From a virus, in the IMG/VR virus record IMGVR_UViG_3300034355_000787, positions 1 to 42,522 of that record: a stretch of 42,522 nucleotides of DNA; one strand, 5' to 3'. Under the pieces are notes generated by a model. The model did not search any database. It saw nothing but the letters and a program-made list of their open reading frames with translations, and had not been told where the DNA came from. The translations under genes and the position numbers were made by a program. This document shows, piece by piece, positions 14,743-24,424 of this stretch; within the stretch, counting starts at the first letter, position 1, and each line of letters begins with the position of its first letter.

Positions 14743-16221
14743 CTAGCGATTAACATTAATTAAGATATCGACTCTTTGTATTGCGCCAGCTAATTTGATA
14801 GCGCATTGTATAGGCGCGCCTATACGAGCATCACGGCTGATTTGGCTTTGGCTCGAAATTGGGGGCGCATATGTGTAGTACCCGGATTGCAGATTCTGGC
14901 CTGTCGCTAAACCTGGCAAAGATGGGCCATTCCAAATGCCTGGGGCTATCATGCCGTTGGCTACAGCCTGCGAAAACACGCTATTAATAGTATTGATAAT
15001 GGCGGTCATACCGGCATCGGTTTGGCCAATTTTGGGGCTTTGCGCTAACAGATTAAACACAGCTATTTGTACGGCATTTTGTAACCAGTCGAATGATTGA
15101 CGCTCATCCATGTAAAGCTGGTAAGACATCACCGCTTCTTGATAAATCGGCGTACCCGTTACGTAGTTAACATAAACGTTACAGCGCTTGGCTTGCAATG
15201 TATCCGCTTGAGTCTCGGTAATGGTTTCTGGTGTCACCCCCGGCAACGTCTTAAACATATAAGTAGGTAACGTATTGCTGCCTTCGAAATTTGTGCCCGC
15301 CCATAGTCCTGCTACTGACGCCATTTCATACGCATTTGTAGAGCCGTACGTTACAGCGCTGCGGTCGTATTGTAGGGTCTGCAGTCTAGTGGAAATATCG
15401 GTAGTGTAAGTAACATCTAATTCGCGTGAATCTTGGTCCGTCACAAACAAGACGCGGGAGATAGATGCCGTCTGAATGAATGCCGCTACATCAACTAATT
15501 CATCATCAGTCGGCATCGTAGAAGCTGCAAACAGCTCTATGTACCATGCGGATGAAATGTTATATAAAGCTTCAGTTGCTTCTAGCGGGCTTTCTGGCGC
15601 AAATCCTGGCACTGGAACATTTGCATTAGCAGCATTTAACTTAAGCTGTCCAGAGATATCAAATCCTGTCCCTTCGGGGGTGGCATAACCAACCAGAGAC
15701 AGCACGCCGGTAGTAGCGCTTGTGATGACAAACTGGCTGCCATTCCACGTACATGTCGCACCCGAAAGGCCAGCAGTAATAACCACGGCCACGCCATTAA
15801 GGTTGGTTTCGCCGCTAAAGTCTAAGCCTAGTAAATCTTGCGTGCTGCCGTCTACGTCAATGCTAAATGAGCCCGTGGTAATAGATGTCCAATTCGACAT
15901 TAATTGTTGTGATGCGGTCAGTATTCCGCCATTGATAAAGCCGGATGTTGCGGTTCGCAGCCAACGCCCTATTAAAACTTCACCGGGGACAGGATTTTGA
16001 CTAAAGTATAAAAGTGCTGCCAAATATTCAGGTGCGGCTGTGCCGAAATCAGTTGCCACTTCGGCTATATCTGTGTAACTTCTGAGGCGCTCAACACCGC
16101 TTATGATGTTGCTATCGCCTACTATTACGGGCAAACCAAAATTTCGAACAGCTGCGCCTTGAGGCGTTAAAGTGACATTAACATTGACTATACGAGATAC
16201 ATTTAAACCTTGTGCAGACAT
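14743..16221 (-). CDS. Contractile tail sheath protein (DUF3383 family)
   Basis: This 492-residue protein begins with LNVSRIVNVNVTLTPQGAAV and contains YTDIAEVATDFGTAAPEYLA (residues 45-64), FVTDQDSRELD in the middle, and QLYMDERQSFDWLQNAVQ in the C-terminal third, the DUF3383 sheath pattern. Its presence shows that the phage has a contractile tail. Position between the terminator and tube genes agrees. Confidence 0.9.
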   Translation of the reverse strand: MSAQGLNVSRIVNVNVTLTPQGAAVRNFGLPVIVGDSNIISGVERLRSYTDIAEVATDFGTAAPEYLAALLYFSQNPVPGEVLIGRWLRTATSGFINGGILTASQQLMSNWTSITTGSFSIDVDGSTQDLLGLDFSGETNLNGVAVVITAGLSGATCTWNGSQFVITSATTGVLSLVGYATPEGTGFDISGQLKLNAANANVPVPGFAPESPLEATEALYNISSAWYIELFAASTMPTDDELVDVAAFIQTASISRVLFVTDQDSRELDVTYTTDISTRLQTLQYDRSAVTYGSTNAYEMASVAGLWAGTNFEGSNTLPTYMFKTLPGVTPETITETQADTLQAKRCNVYVNYVTGTPIYQEAVMSYQLYMDERQSFDWLQNAVQIAVFNLLAQSPKIGQTDAGMTAIINTINSVFSQAVANGMIAPGIWNGPSLPGLATGQNLQSGYYTYAPPISSQSQISRDARIGAPIQCAIKLAGAIQRVDILINVNR

Positions 16222-16230
16222 AATTTTCCC

Positions 16231-16797
16231 CTATACATTAAAATCTTGTGTAGCCACATCGTCAAAATACATCGTGCCTGTAGCCCCGAGTAATGACAAA
16301 ATGTCATACGTTCTTGAGACATTACGATTCATGTTTATCGTAATGTCTGTCCTTTCGTACCAGCGGTCATTGACCAATTCTGGTAAATATTGCATTCCTT
16401 CAGAGCCTAGAACTGCCATACCGGCAGCGACCAATTGGTCTGAGTTCTGCGGTATCTGCAAGCCGTCCCTCAATATCGCTGCATAACCCATAGAATTAGG
16501 GCCATAAAAATTAACAACGAGATCGAATAATTCATTGGTGCCCAAAGCTGCATTACTATCCCCTTGCGTTAACCAAGGCATGCCTTCCGTGTGCCGGTTG
16601 CGAATGATGAATGCACACCAGTCCACATCAATATCGGGTATCGGGGGTGAGTTGACCTGATAAGCAGGACGTACAAGCGTTACATCCAGCCCCGTCACCC
16701 CCACAATTACGCCGTGCATAAATCTTTTCAAAAGATTGTTATCTAATACCGTATTAGTCGGTAATAAATAACCACCCGTTGCGCTGGAATTAGGCAT
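16231..16797 (-). CDS. Tail/neck terminator protein
   Basis: This 188-residue protein contains VTLVRPAYQVNSPPIPDIDVDW near residue 40 and later YERTDITINMNRNVSRTYDI near the C-terminus. It resembles the neck or tail terminator proteins coded immediately before DUF3383 sheaths. It caps the tail and joins it to the head. The gene overlaps the next upstream gene by 8 bases. Confidence 0.75.
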   Translation of the reverse strand: MPNSSATGGYLLPTNTVLDNNLLKRFMHGVIVGVTGLDVTLVRPAYQVNSPPIPDIDVDWCAFIIRNRHTEGMPWLTQGDSNAALGTNELFDLVVNFYGPNSMGYAAILRDGLQIPQNSDQLVAAGMAVLGSEGMQYLPELVNDRWYERTDITINMNRNVSRTYDILSLLGATGTMYFDDVATQDFNV

Positions 16798-17161
16798 GCG
16801 CTACTTCCTTGGCGCATAACGCTTGAGACCAACCGCTTGCAAAATTCATAAATTGCTCATTCACAAATTTCACCAAATACCTATAACCATTCCACAAAAT
16901 TACATCACAATATCCGCCTGGAGCCTGAGCCTGTAACTGCCCCCTATACCAAACCGTTATTCCATCCCATAGCTGCGCATCTTCCGGCATTCTTTTTAAA
17001 ACTTCTGGGCTTACGTTCTGCACTACGCCTGTAATCGTGGATGACGTTTCAGTGAGAACCATCTCTCCATAATTGTCTATCATTGCCGCCCTACGGATTA
17101 ACGTAAAAGTGTCGCAAAAGTCCGGGTCTATAATTAATGGCGATACATCTATTAATGCCAT
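16790..17161 (-). CDS. Head-tail joining (stopper-type) protein
   Basis: This 123-residue beta-rich protein has FTLIRRA near the N-terminus and a C-terminal part with VWYRGQLQAQAPGGYCDVI and WNGYRYLVK. By order (capsid, adaptor, HK97 gp10-like, this gene, terminator) it fits the head-closure or stopper protein. The family was inferred from position more than from motif. It is coupled to both neighbours by overlaps. Confidence 0.6.
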   Translation of the reverse strand: MALIDVSPLIIDPDFCDTFTLIRRAAMIDNYGEMVLTETSSTITGVVQNVSPEVLKRMPEDAQLWDGITVWYRGQLQAQAPGGYCDVILWNGYRYLVKFVNEQFMNFASGWSQALCAKEVAHA

Positions 17162-17649
17162 TAGTCTTCTCTAACCACGTATGTAATGCTATTTAGCATT
17201 TGCCCCGTATCAATTAACGGCTTCATAACGCCAGTACGTCGATTCTTCTTACGTGTAGACCTAATCTTCATAGTTACCGGCGATAGCGGTTCTATATCTG
17301 TACTTTGCTGTATGCGTCTTTTCACGGTATCTCTAGCCACCTGACCCGCTTTATTTAAGGCGATATCTACATCTTGAGGGCCGCTTTCAGTTGTGATTGC
17401 TGCTTTACTCAATATCGCCGAAACCTTATCACCCGCTTCTTTTACCCCTGGAATCAGAAACGGTCTTGCGGGTATGTTTCTCGCTGGGCTACCAAATTCG
17501 TTGATATAACCGAGTTGCGAATTTGTCACCTGACCTTCCTCACGCTTGTTGTGGTCTTCCGGTATACCCACATACACATTCTTTTTAATCAAAGCCTGCA
17601 TGGTTTCTTTGAACTGCTTTACCAAACTAGTGGTAACGATGACGGTCAT
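17161..17649 (-). CDS. HK97 gp10-like / neck protein
   Basis: This 162-residue protein contains VYVGIPEDHNKRE, then SQLGYINEFGSPARNIPARP (residues 44-63) and FLIPGV, a phrase characteristic of phage gp10-like or virion morphogenesis neck proteins. The C-terminal end has PLIDTGQMLNSITYVV, also typical. It connects the head and tail during assembly. Confidence 0.8.
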   Translation of the reverse strand: MTVIVTTSLVKQFKETMQALIKKNVYVGIPEDHNKREEGQVTNSQLGYINEFGSPARNIPARPFLIPGVKEAGDKVSAILSKAAITTESGPQDVDIALNKAGQVARDTVKRRIQQSTDIEPLSPVTMKIRSTRKKNRRTGVMKPLIDTGQMLNSITYVVRED

Positions 17650-18062
17650 ATCACGTACCCCGCTAGAGGTAATCCAAAACCTGCCATCATGCCGCCTTTC
17701 CCGTACATCTTTGCTAATTGCAAATATTGTCGGCCGTAAATTGTGTTATTAAACCAACCGCCGTTAGTCTCAAAAGACCATTGCGTATCGTATGTTTGAC
17801 TAACACTACCCACTTCTTTAGTCTCAACCTGCCCAGCTTGTCCAATTGGGAACCCACCTGTCGCTGCGACAGAGATATCTTGCGCTTGAATCGTAATGCA
17901 GTGGGCGGTGTACAACTCAATAATGTTGTTGTACACGTCCCCAAATCTTATTGGACTGTGCAGTTTCTCGGCTAACGTCGACCAGTAAGTGCACATGCTA
18001 TCGCTATAAGTCGTAACATTTGCAAACTCTGGGAAATCCACCCGAAACTGCGCTATATCCAT
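17646..18062 (-). CDS. DUF4054 head-tail adaptor protein
   Basis: This 138-residue protein begins with FRVDFPEFANVTTYSDSM, the classic start of DUF4054 proteins, and contains ELYTAHCITIQ and a C-terminal YGRQYLQLAK. Members act as head completion or connector proteins bound to the portal. TAATG and ATGA overlaps couple it to its neighbours. Confidence 0.85.
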   Translation of the reverse strand: MDIAQFRVDFPEFANVTTYSDSMCTYWSTLAEKLHSPIRFGDVYNNIIELYTAHCITIQAQDISVAATGGFPIGQAGQVETKEVGSVSQTYDTQWSFETNGGWFNNTIYGRQYLQLAKMYGKGGMMAGFGLPLAGYVI

Positions 18063-19021
18063 TAGATGCCGTCGCGATAAGCAAAAGTTTCGACGTACGG
18101 GAATTCCACTTGGCCAAAACCATACAAGTACGGACGGATGATATTAATACCGTCTGGGCTTGTAGCTTGACGCCCTTGAATTGGGCACAGCGGGAACCGC
18201 ACATAGTCTTGGTTGTTTGTGTAAACAACCATACGAGCTTTAGTTGGATCTGCACCATACGGTACGCCAGCAGTTAAGAACTTCAGCGGTTGAATATCTA
18301 AAGAGCCGTTCAAATTTGTGCTAATACAATTAAGTTTTATGTAATTTAGGATACTGATGTTACCTGCATTACTTACCTTTTGAGCACAAATATAAGCAAA
18401 CTGTGCTGGAGGTAATAACACTTTGTTTGGAGGGAATTGCAAACCGGAACTAGTCCACGCAGCAACTAAAGCATCATTTATGTCCGCGACAATTTCATCC
18501 GGATCTTTATTAACCCATAGCGTAGATGTGCCCGCAGCATTTAATGCAACATCTTGAGTATTAACAGACGGGTTATTAACCAAGCCGTAGAAAGTTGCAT
18601 AAGAACTGTTGTCGCCTAAATAGACTACTTTGTCTAAATCTAAACGATATAATGCGTTTAAAGCTAACATCTTAGCGGTATCTAAAGGCTGGCCCGTCAT
18701 TTGTGAACGCTCTAGTTCCACAATTGTATAAGTCAAATTACGTGCCAAAGGTCTAAACGGAGTCGTAATCTTTTGACCTTCTACGCTTATACCGGGGATC
18801 ACGTTACCGTTACCGGCTAACCAAGGTAAACCTTGGGCTGATTGCGTACCCGTAGCACCAAAAGTATTTTTGATAAACGAGGTCGCTTCCACACCTAATC
18901 CAGCATCAATATATTTAATATCGCGGCTAGCGGTAAAATCCATCAAGGGCTCGTTGAATTTAGGATTAAAAAGTTCTGTTTGACCAATGTAATAAGCTAA
19001 GGTCGAATCTAATGCTGACAT
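18062..19021 (-). CDS. Major capsid protein (DUF2184 family)
   Basis: This 319-residue protein has the DUF2184 pattern: FTASRDIKYIDAGLG near residue 29, LARNLTYTIVELERSQMTGQ (about 92-111), then AGVPYGADPTKARMVVYTNN and a C-terminal VEFPYVETFAYRDGI. DUF2184 proteins are HK97-fold major capsid proteins in phages with DUF3383 sheaths. The start has CAGGAG upstream. It stands between the cement protein and the connector genes. Confidence 0.9.
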   Translation of the reverse strand: MSALDSTLAYYIGQTELFNPKFNEPLMDFTASRDIKYIDAGLGVEATSFIKNTFGATGTQSAQGLPWLAGNGNVIPGISVEGQKITTPFRPLARNLTYTIVELERSQMTGQPLDTAKMLALNALYRLDLDKVVYLGDNSSYATFYGLVNNPSVNTQDVALNAAGTSTLWVNKDPDEIVADINDALVAAWTSSGLQFPPNKVLLPPAQFAYICAQKVSNAGNISILNYIKLNCISTNLNGSLDIQPLKFLTAGVPYGADPTKARMVVYTNNQDYVRFPLCPIQGRQATSPDGINIIRPYLYGFGQVEFPYVETFAYRDGI

Positions 19022-19034
19022 TTATTTGCTCCTG

Positions 19035-19550
19035 TTATGAGTTAACGCGTACAGCGGTTGTGTTGTTGGAATCTTTGCCGTCTACAGCCCAAACTACAGT
19101 AGGCAATAAAACGTTCTCGATACCGTCTGGGGTAGCCTCTAAATCGCCTACCGCGCCAGGACCAGCAGTAACGCGCATATAAACCGGGCCACCTCGTACG
19201 GGCGTACCAATTGTGCAAGCAACTAATACATAACCAGGACCTCCAATAACCACCCCCGATACCGTTCCCGCATTAGGTTGGCCGGAGTTAATGATTGTGG
19301 TTCCACCGGCAACGGTAGGGGCAGAACGACTTAAAATACCGTAAAAATCGGAGGCAGCATCGCCGCTCTCAATTCTTGCAATCTTGCTTACGCCGCCACT
19401 GGTAACGACTTTAACGGGTACGCCGAATGCGGTTGGGGTAAGGACAGCGTCTAAAACCCAAGATTCAATTGCCGTTCCTGGCATTTGATTGATATCACCA
19501 GGCACGCCCGAATTGGCTGCGTATAGAATTGCGGTAGGTGTAGCTGACAT
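19035..19550 (-). CDS. Capsid cement/decoration protein
   Basis: This 171-residue protein is Gly/Val/Thr-rich and beta-type, with PGDINQMPGTAIESWVLD near residue 17, FYGILSRSAPT (about 69-79) and TPVRGGPVYMRV. It resembles structural cement proteins encoded directly upstream of DUF2184 capsid genes. It would stabilise the head from outside. Confidence 0.75.
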   Translation of the reverse strand: MSATPTAILYAANSGVPGDINQMPGTAIESWVLDAVLTPTAFGVPVKVVTSGGVSKIARIESGDAASDFYGILSRSAPTVAGGTTIINSGQPNAGTVSGVVIGGPGYVLVACTIGTPVRGGPVYMRVTAGPGAVGDLEATPDGIENVLLPTVVWAVDGKDSNNTTAVRVNS

Positions 19551-20803
19551 TAGTGTAGGACTCCTATTTGTTTGTTAGACCAATAATCTTCATTTGCTTT
19601 GTTAAGCACGGAAACATTTGTATAATTTGGCGCTTTGGCTGCCGCATCAAAAGCAGATGTTTGTTTCATTACGGATGCGCGCTCAGCGGACAATAAGGCC
19701 GCCGCTGCGTTGAACAATATGTCATTATCAATTGCATCAAATGACTTGCCCTGTAATATCCTGTCTATAATTTTTTTACCGGATTCAGTTTTGTAGCAGG
19801 AATCTAAAGCGCGCCGCTTAATGTCTTTTTCAGTTTTAGAAAGACCAGGCGCTAATACTTCGGCTTTAGAAATTGTGTCAGAGTCGTAAGCAACTGCCGG
19901 CTCTTCTGCAACAACAGCAATAGATTCAGCGGCATCTTCAGCAACGCTTTCTATTTTTTCAACTACCTTGTCAAAAACTATATCTTTAATTTTTGCAGTT
20001 AGCTCAGATAACATGGTCTCTATATTACAAATGCGCGCATCTAAACTCATAAACGCCATATCTTCCATGGCTTGAACCATCGGGGATTCATCAGCAGCTT
20101 TGGCTTTTTCTGCCACCGCTTTAACGTCTTCCTTTGCAGATTCAACTTTTGTAGCCATTTCGTCGGGAACAGCTTCGTCAATTGCTTTTGAAAATAAATT
20201 TACCGCTTCTTTCAGCTTATCTTTTAACGACATATCTTTGATATCCTCTTTACTGTCAAAAATCGCACACTGAGGGCCTGCTCTGCCCCTCGGTACTAAC
20301 GCAACATGATTGCCGCGTATATTTGTTTGCTCAAAAAAACCATCTTGTATGTTTGCCGCATCATAGTTGTAACCACAGCTCACTTCGCGCAAATCTCCGC
20401 TTTCTACCCAGTCAATTGCTTCCTTATCCATAATCACAAAGTCGGCTAACAATTTGTCAAATGACCTTCCGCTCCCTGGGCGCACGTTCTGAATAACTCC
20501 ACGGGCAAGATCCATTGCGTTTTCGGGCGTTACAAAAACACCGTTCCCCATATCGTCTTTAGGGTGACCTAAAGTGATAGGTTTTCCCTCGAACGAGCGA
20601 ATCGTGGCATCCGAATGGATCTCATCAATATTTTTTGCTACACGCACATGCCCATTCTTGGCCTTAATGCCATCTCCAAATTGGTCGGGGGTGTAATACA
20701 TATCGCCCGCAACCGTAATCGGAACATCATGACAGACTAAAAATCCTTCTGGAGTCTTTGAAATTCTTTCAGATAGCTGTGTTTCGCAATAAAACTTGTC
20801 CAT
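19550..20803 (-). CDS. DUF2213 capsid protease/scaffold protein
   Basis: This 417-residue protein has an N-terminal protease domain (about 1-180) with TPEGFLVCHDVPI, PITLGHPKDD, DLREVSCGY and RGNHVALVPRGRAG, the DUF2213 set. The conserved His of HVALV and the nearby Ser are catalytic candidates. The rest is a Lys/Glu/Ala-rich coiled region (about 185-330), as in fused scaffolds, then a basic C-terminal part. It would cleave and template the prohead. The start has no clear Shine-Dalgarno sequence. Confidence 0.85.
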   Translation of the reverse strand: MDKFYCETQLSERISKTPEGFLVCHDVPITVAGDMYYTPDQFGDGIKAKNGHVRVAKNIDEIHSDATIRSFEGKPITLGHPKDDMGNGVFVTPENAMDLARGVIQNVRPGSGRSFDKLLADFVIMDKEAIDWVESGDLREVSCGYNYDAANIQDGFFEQTNIRGNHVALVPRGRAGPQCAIFDSKEDIKDMSLKDKLKEAVNLFSKAIDEAVPDEMATKVESAKEDVKAVAEKAKAADESPMVQAMEDMAFMSLDARICNIETMLSELTAKIKDIVFDKVVEKIESVAEDAAESIAVVAEEPAVAYDSDTISKAEVLAPGLSKTEKDIKRRALDSCYKTESGKKIIDRILQGKSFDAIDNDILFNAAAALLSAERASVMKQTSAFDAAAKAPNYTNVSVLNKANEDYWSNKQIGVLH

Positions 20804-21054
20804 TAGGCAACATTAATTCGTAAATTTATTTATTTATACCATTAATAATTACTGTCCGGTGCAATGGCTATTTATTATTGTGTATATTTTGAATGGTTAG
20901 GATTTGCTTGCGGCGCTTAGATTGGCTTTGTTAGTCTTATGCTCCCCGCCGTATAGTCATTAGCGCCGCCAGAATATTTAGCCACAAGCGAAGCGCCGGC
21001 AACTGTGGATATGTTAATAGCTGCCTTTAATTCTAAAAATAATTATATTTCTAT
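20804..21054. other. Gap between the protease and head-fibre genes, with gene remnant
   Basis: This 251-bp leftward gap holds a fragment of a structural protein (20917-21042) and otherwise AT-rich DNA without a clear promoter or terminator. It is the largest gap inside the late operon and marks a place where fibre genes have been rearranged. Confidence 0.5.
20917..21042 (-). pseudogene. Remnant of a fibre-type C-terminal domain
   Basis: A minus-strand frame without a start codon reads ELKAAINISTVAGASLVAKY and then SGGANDYTAGSIRLTKPI before a stop. This looks like the last strands of a phage fibre or decoration beta domain rather than random sequence. There is no ribosome site, and an in-frame stop precedes it at 21043. 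It is most simply the 3' end of a fibre gene whose front was replaced by the gene at 21055-21486. Confidence 0.45.
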
Positions 21055-21486
21055 TCAGGATAATTCTGGCCCTATTATAGACATCTGCGCCTGAACTAAA
21101 CTGACATTGCTGCCAGATTCTATATTTGCCCACAGTTCCAAATAGTCTTGATCTACCAGGCTTACCGGGTAATTTAAGATAGTCGGGCTGGCTGGGTCGG
21201 TAATTATTGACGACGTGATTTGTATGCCGTTTTTATAAATCGCGGCTCTTAAGGTCACACCTTCTTCTCGCAAAAGAGAAAATCTTGCAGAAACAAAACA
21301 CGACAATTCTACGGAGCCGGTATACTGCAAACGACCATTATCATCCATGTTAAAATTGCTGCTACTTAAAAAATTATTGTAAGTAATGGTATCCGCTAAA
21401 TTGGTGTAATATGGAAATAATAAAATGGGCATCCCTGTAGATCCGTTATCTGCAGTCATTACAGCGTTAGACAGCACTATAGCCAT
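21055..21486 (-). CDS. Beta-sandwich fibre/decoration domain protein
   Basis: This 143-residue protein consists of one domain resembling the C-terminal domain of the next gene upstream: both have NxxxGRLxYTG, an IYKNG or LYKNG turn, an NYP or NFP strand and a V(D/N)(Q/D)YL/F segment. The layout suggests a C1q-like jelly roll. It is probably a separate head-fibre tip or a decoration protein. The start has AGGAG 8 bases upstream. It may derive from duplication of the tip domain of 21505-22764. Confidence 0.6.
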   Translation of the reverse strand: MAIVLSNAVMTADNGSTGMPILLFPYYTNLADTITYNNFLSSSNFNMDDNGRLQYTGSVELSCFVSARFSLLREEGVTLRAAIYKNGIQITSSIITDPASPTILNYPVSLVDQDYLELWANIESGSNVSLVQAQMSIIGPELS

Positions 21487-21504
21487 GTTAAAATCTCCTA
21501 AAAA

Positions 21505-22764
21505 TTAAGTTGAGGCACTCAACGATATACTAATAACTTGCACTGTGTTGTTTGCACTGCGCCGAATAAAAATTGAAAAGTAGTCATTTGTGACTACTGA
21601 TTGCGCCGGAAAGTTGAGTAAACAAGGACTGGCATTTGTATTAACATATATTTCTGAGCCTGCAAGCGGGACACCGTTTTTGTACAACTGCGTTGCAAAA
21701 CTTCCTGACCCATTTGTTAGCACAACTAAAGAGCTGATTTTCAAATCAACTGTGTCCGTCCCCGTATATGTTAGTCGGCCTTCCTCTGGCATCGAGAAAT
21801 TAACCGCTCCTGCTGCTAATACATAGCTTGTCCCTAATCCTCTAAGTTCCCGATAGGCTGTGGTGAATGCAAAAGTAGGGCCGGTCCAACTGTCAGTGTT
21901 CATCCAAATATAACCCACAGCACGAGCAGGCGCAGAACTCACCCATGTAGTACCATTCGAAGTTAATACGTTTCCAACCGCCCCTGAACTGGCAAGACCG
22001 GTACCGCCATTACTAACCGCTATAGTTCCCGTCAGCCCAACGGTGATTGAGCCGGGCCCATTAGTAACTGCAATATTGGTTCCTGCAGTTATATTAGCCG
22101 CTGTAGGAGTCGCGCCCGTACTGCCAACTATAATTTGACCATTCGTCAGAGCAGAGGACCACCCTGGAACACCGGCCAATGAACTGGTCATAACCGCAGA
22201 GTTGACTGGCGTAATAGCCGCTAATATATTTGGAGCCGATGCATAGACCATGTTATTAACACCAAAGGAACTTGGTATTGTCCAATTGCTTGGCACGTAA
22301 CCTGTTCCGCTGGCTCTTAATATTGTCCCTGTTGTAGCATTACCTTCCGGATATGTAGTGACAGATTTTGTCCATACGCCGGTAACGGTAGCTATAATTA
22401 TTTGACCTTGAGTCGGAGATGCCCCAACAAATCCAGGCACGCCTAAGTTGTTAGTACCCAAGATCGCGTTAGTAGCAGTAGGCAGCCCAGAAACGGCATT
22501 AGGACCATTTGAGTAAAGAATTGAACTTGCTGCATAAGTATCAGAGTAAGACGCGGTACTAGACAACCATGTAGTACCATTAGATCTTAATATTGACCCA
22601 ACCGCGCCCGAACTGGTAAGACCGGTACCGCCTTGACTGACTGCCGCAGTACCGGATATCAAACTAAATGCATAATCGCCTGATTGTGCTGTAACGGCTC
22701 CAGTGCGGCCAAATACAGAATTAACAGACGGATAGACACCTATTTGATTATTAGTAAACGGCAT
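21505..22764 (-). CDS. Fibre protein with GGTGL repeats and C1q-like tip
   Basis: This 419-residue protein starts with SVFGRTGAVTAQSGDYAF, then Gly/Ser/Thr-rich repeats containing QGGTGLTSSGAVGS and NGGTGLASSGAVGN. It ends in a beta tip domain (about residues 290-419: EEGRLTYTG, LYKNGVPL, NDYFSIFIRR). VFGRTG and GGTGL repeats are widespread in phage fibres. Position among capsid genes rather than next to the tail fibre suggests a head fibre. Repeats are shared with 22766-24421. Confidence 0.75.
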   Translation of the reverse strand: MPFTNNQIGVYPSVNSVFGRTGAVTAQSGDYAFSLISGTAAVSQGGTGLTSSGAVGSILRSNGTTWLSSTASYSDTYAASSILYSNGPNAVSGLPTATNAILGTNNLGVPGFVGASPTQGQIIIATVTGVWTKSVTTYPEGNATTGTILRASGTGYVPSNWTIPSSFGVNNMVYASAPNILAAITPVNSAVMTSSLAGVPGWSSALTNGQIIVGSTGATPTAANITAGTNIAVTNGPGSITVGLTGTIAVSNGGTGLASSGAVGNVLTSNGTTWVSSAPARAVGYIWMNTDSWTGPTFAFTTAYRELRGLGTSYVLAAGAVNFSMPEEGRLTYTGTDTVDLKISSLVVLTNGSGSFATQLYKNGVPLAGSEIYVNTNASPCLLNFPAQSVVTNDYFSIFIRRSANNTVQVISISLSAST

Positions 22765-22765
22765 T

Positions 22766-24421
22766 TTATACCCCGTCTATGCTGTTTGTGTTGTTCACCA
22801 CCATGAATGTGGTATTGGCAACAACGCACTCTAACCATAACACTGTATTTGGAGCTGTAGACTGCAAAGAGCCACCAGTACCTACAGTAGTTACTTGTCC
22901 AATTCCAGCTAAGGAGTTAAACAATATGCTTTGCCCAGCATTTTGGGCAATCTGGAATGTATTGCCCGAAATGCCAGACATTACTTTAATATATTGTCCT
23001 GCTGCTATTGTTGTGGGCAATGTCATTACGCAAAGCCCTGCAAAAGTTGTGTAGTATTTTGTATTAGGCGCTAATGTCTGCGTTGCGGCAGTAACAGAGA
23101 CAAACGAGGGTGCAATTTGCTCCTCGGTGTAATCGCCTGTTACAGCTACTACTACTCCAGTACGACCAAATACGCTTGTTACTGGCGCAGCGGCTGGGGC
23201 CGAACTTACCCATGTGGTACCATCGGAAGTTAGAACATTGCCAATTGCACCGACGCTAGTTAAACCTGTACCACCTTGGGTCGCGACTGCAGTACCAGAT
23301 ATTAAACTAAACGAATAATCGCCGGATTGCGCTGTAACGACGCCCGTACGACCAAATACACTGGCAACGGCTGGGGCTGTACTAGCCCACCCTGAACCCG
23401 TAGAGGTTAAAACATTGCCTACAGCACCAGAAGCTGTTAAGCCTGTACCACCTTGGGTGTAATCAGCAGTGCCCGAAATTAGGCCGAAGCTGTAGTCACC
23501 AGATTGTGCGCTCACTACGCCCGTACGACCGAAGACTGTTGCAACACCGTTTATGTTAATTGCCCAGTTGGATGACGTTTGCCCAGGAGCATTAACTAAT
23601 GCTAATAAATTTGCGCCGACATCGCAGAAAGTACCCGCTATTGTACCCGCTGTAGTCACAACCCAAACGTCGCCAGCCACAACAGCACCAGCAGTACCGG
23701 AGCCGCCAGTTGAAGGAAACAGCCCTGTAGATGCATCGTAACCGCCACGGAATGATTTGGCACTTGTAATTTGGTTGGCAATAGCCATCTGTACATAAAA
23801 AGATGACATAATTGTGGATGCGGAAATATCGGAAGCAGACGAGCTTAGAGAATAACCATTATCAACGACCTGACCAGATGCATTTGTAAAGACAAAGTTG
23901 CCGTTGATTGGTGCTGTAATAAGCGGTTGTACGTCTACAGCATCATCTATCCCGTTTACTGAGGATGTTAATGTTGTACCCACAAGCGATAAGTTATTGC
24001 TATTAATAATAGTAACGTTTGCGGACGGCGTACCCCCGTTTACAGCAACATTTAAGTTATTAACTGAGCTTGTCAACGTGCCCGTTAAATCCGTTAACGC
24101 CGAGGCATTTAATGCAGGTAATGCGCCAGCACCGGTTAATTGCACGAGCTCATTTGCCCCATTAACACCGCCACCAGGAAGTTGCGTTATTGCAATAGTG
24201 CCTGAGATAAGACCGAAACTATAGTCCCCAATCGTCGCTACTACTGCACCGGTGCGGCCAAAAACGCTACTAACAGGTGCGGCTACTGGGGCCGAACTTA
24301 CCCAGGTAGTACCATCGGAAGTTAGAACATTGCCAATTGCACCGACACTGGTAAGACTTGTACCACCTTGGGTCGCGGGGATTGGAAATTGCAACCCTAA
24401 CTGGTTTTGTGTAAAGCTCAT
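22766..24421 (-). CDS. Long fibre protein with four VFGRTG repeats
   Basis: This 551-residue protein contains four copies of VFGRTG followed by a GDY(S/T) turn, three of them with LISGT, interspersed with QGGTGLT and GNVLTS repeats of about 50 residues. The C-terminal domain (about 430-551) contains FQIAQNAGQSILF and is homologous to the end of the next protein. DNA of these repeats is also conserved, so recombination between copies is likely. Head fibre is the most likely role because the genes sit between portal and protease. Confidence 0.75.
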   Translation of the reverse strand: MSFTQNQLGLQFPIPATQGGTSLTSVGAIGNVLTSDGTTWVSSAPVAAPVSSVFGRTGAVVATIGDYSFGLISGTIAITQLPGGGVNGANELVQLTGAGALPALNASALTDLTGTLTSSVNNLNVAVNGGTPSANVTIINSNNLSLVGTTLTSSVNGIDDAVDVQPLITAPINGNFVFTNASGQVVDNGYSLSSSASDISASTIMSSFYVQMAIANQITSAKSFRGGYDASTGLFPSTGGSGTAGAVVAGDVWVVTTAGTIAGTFCDVGANLLALVNAPGQTSSNWAININGVATVFGRTGVVSAQSGDYSFGLISGTADYTQGGTGLTASGAVGNVLTSTGSGWASTAPAVASVFGRTGVVTAQSGDYSFSLISGTAVATQGGTGLTSVGAIGNVLTSDGTTWVSSAPAAAPVTSVFGRTGVVVAVTGDYTEEQIAPSFVSVTAATQTLAPNTKYYTTFAGLCVMTLPTTIAAGQYIKVMSGISGNTFQIAQNAGQSILFNSLAGIGQVTTVGTGGSLQSTAPNTVLWLECVVANTTFMVVNNTNSIDGV

Positions 24422-24424
24422 TTT

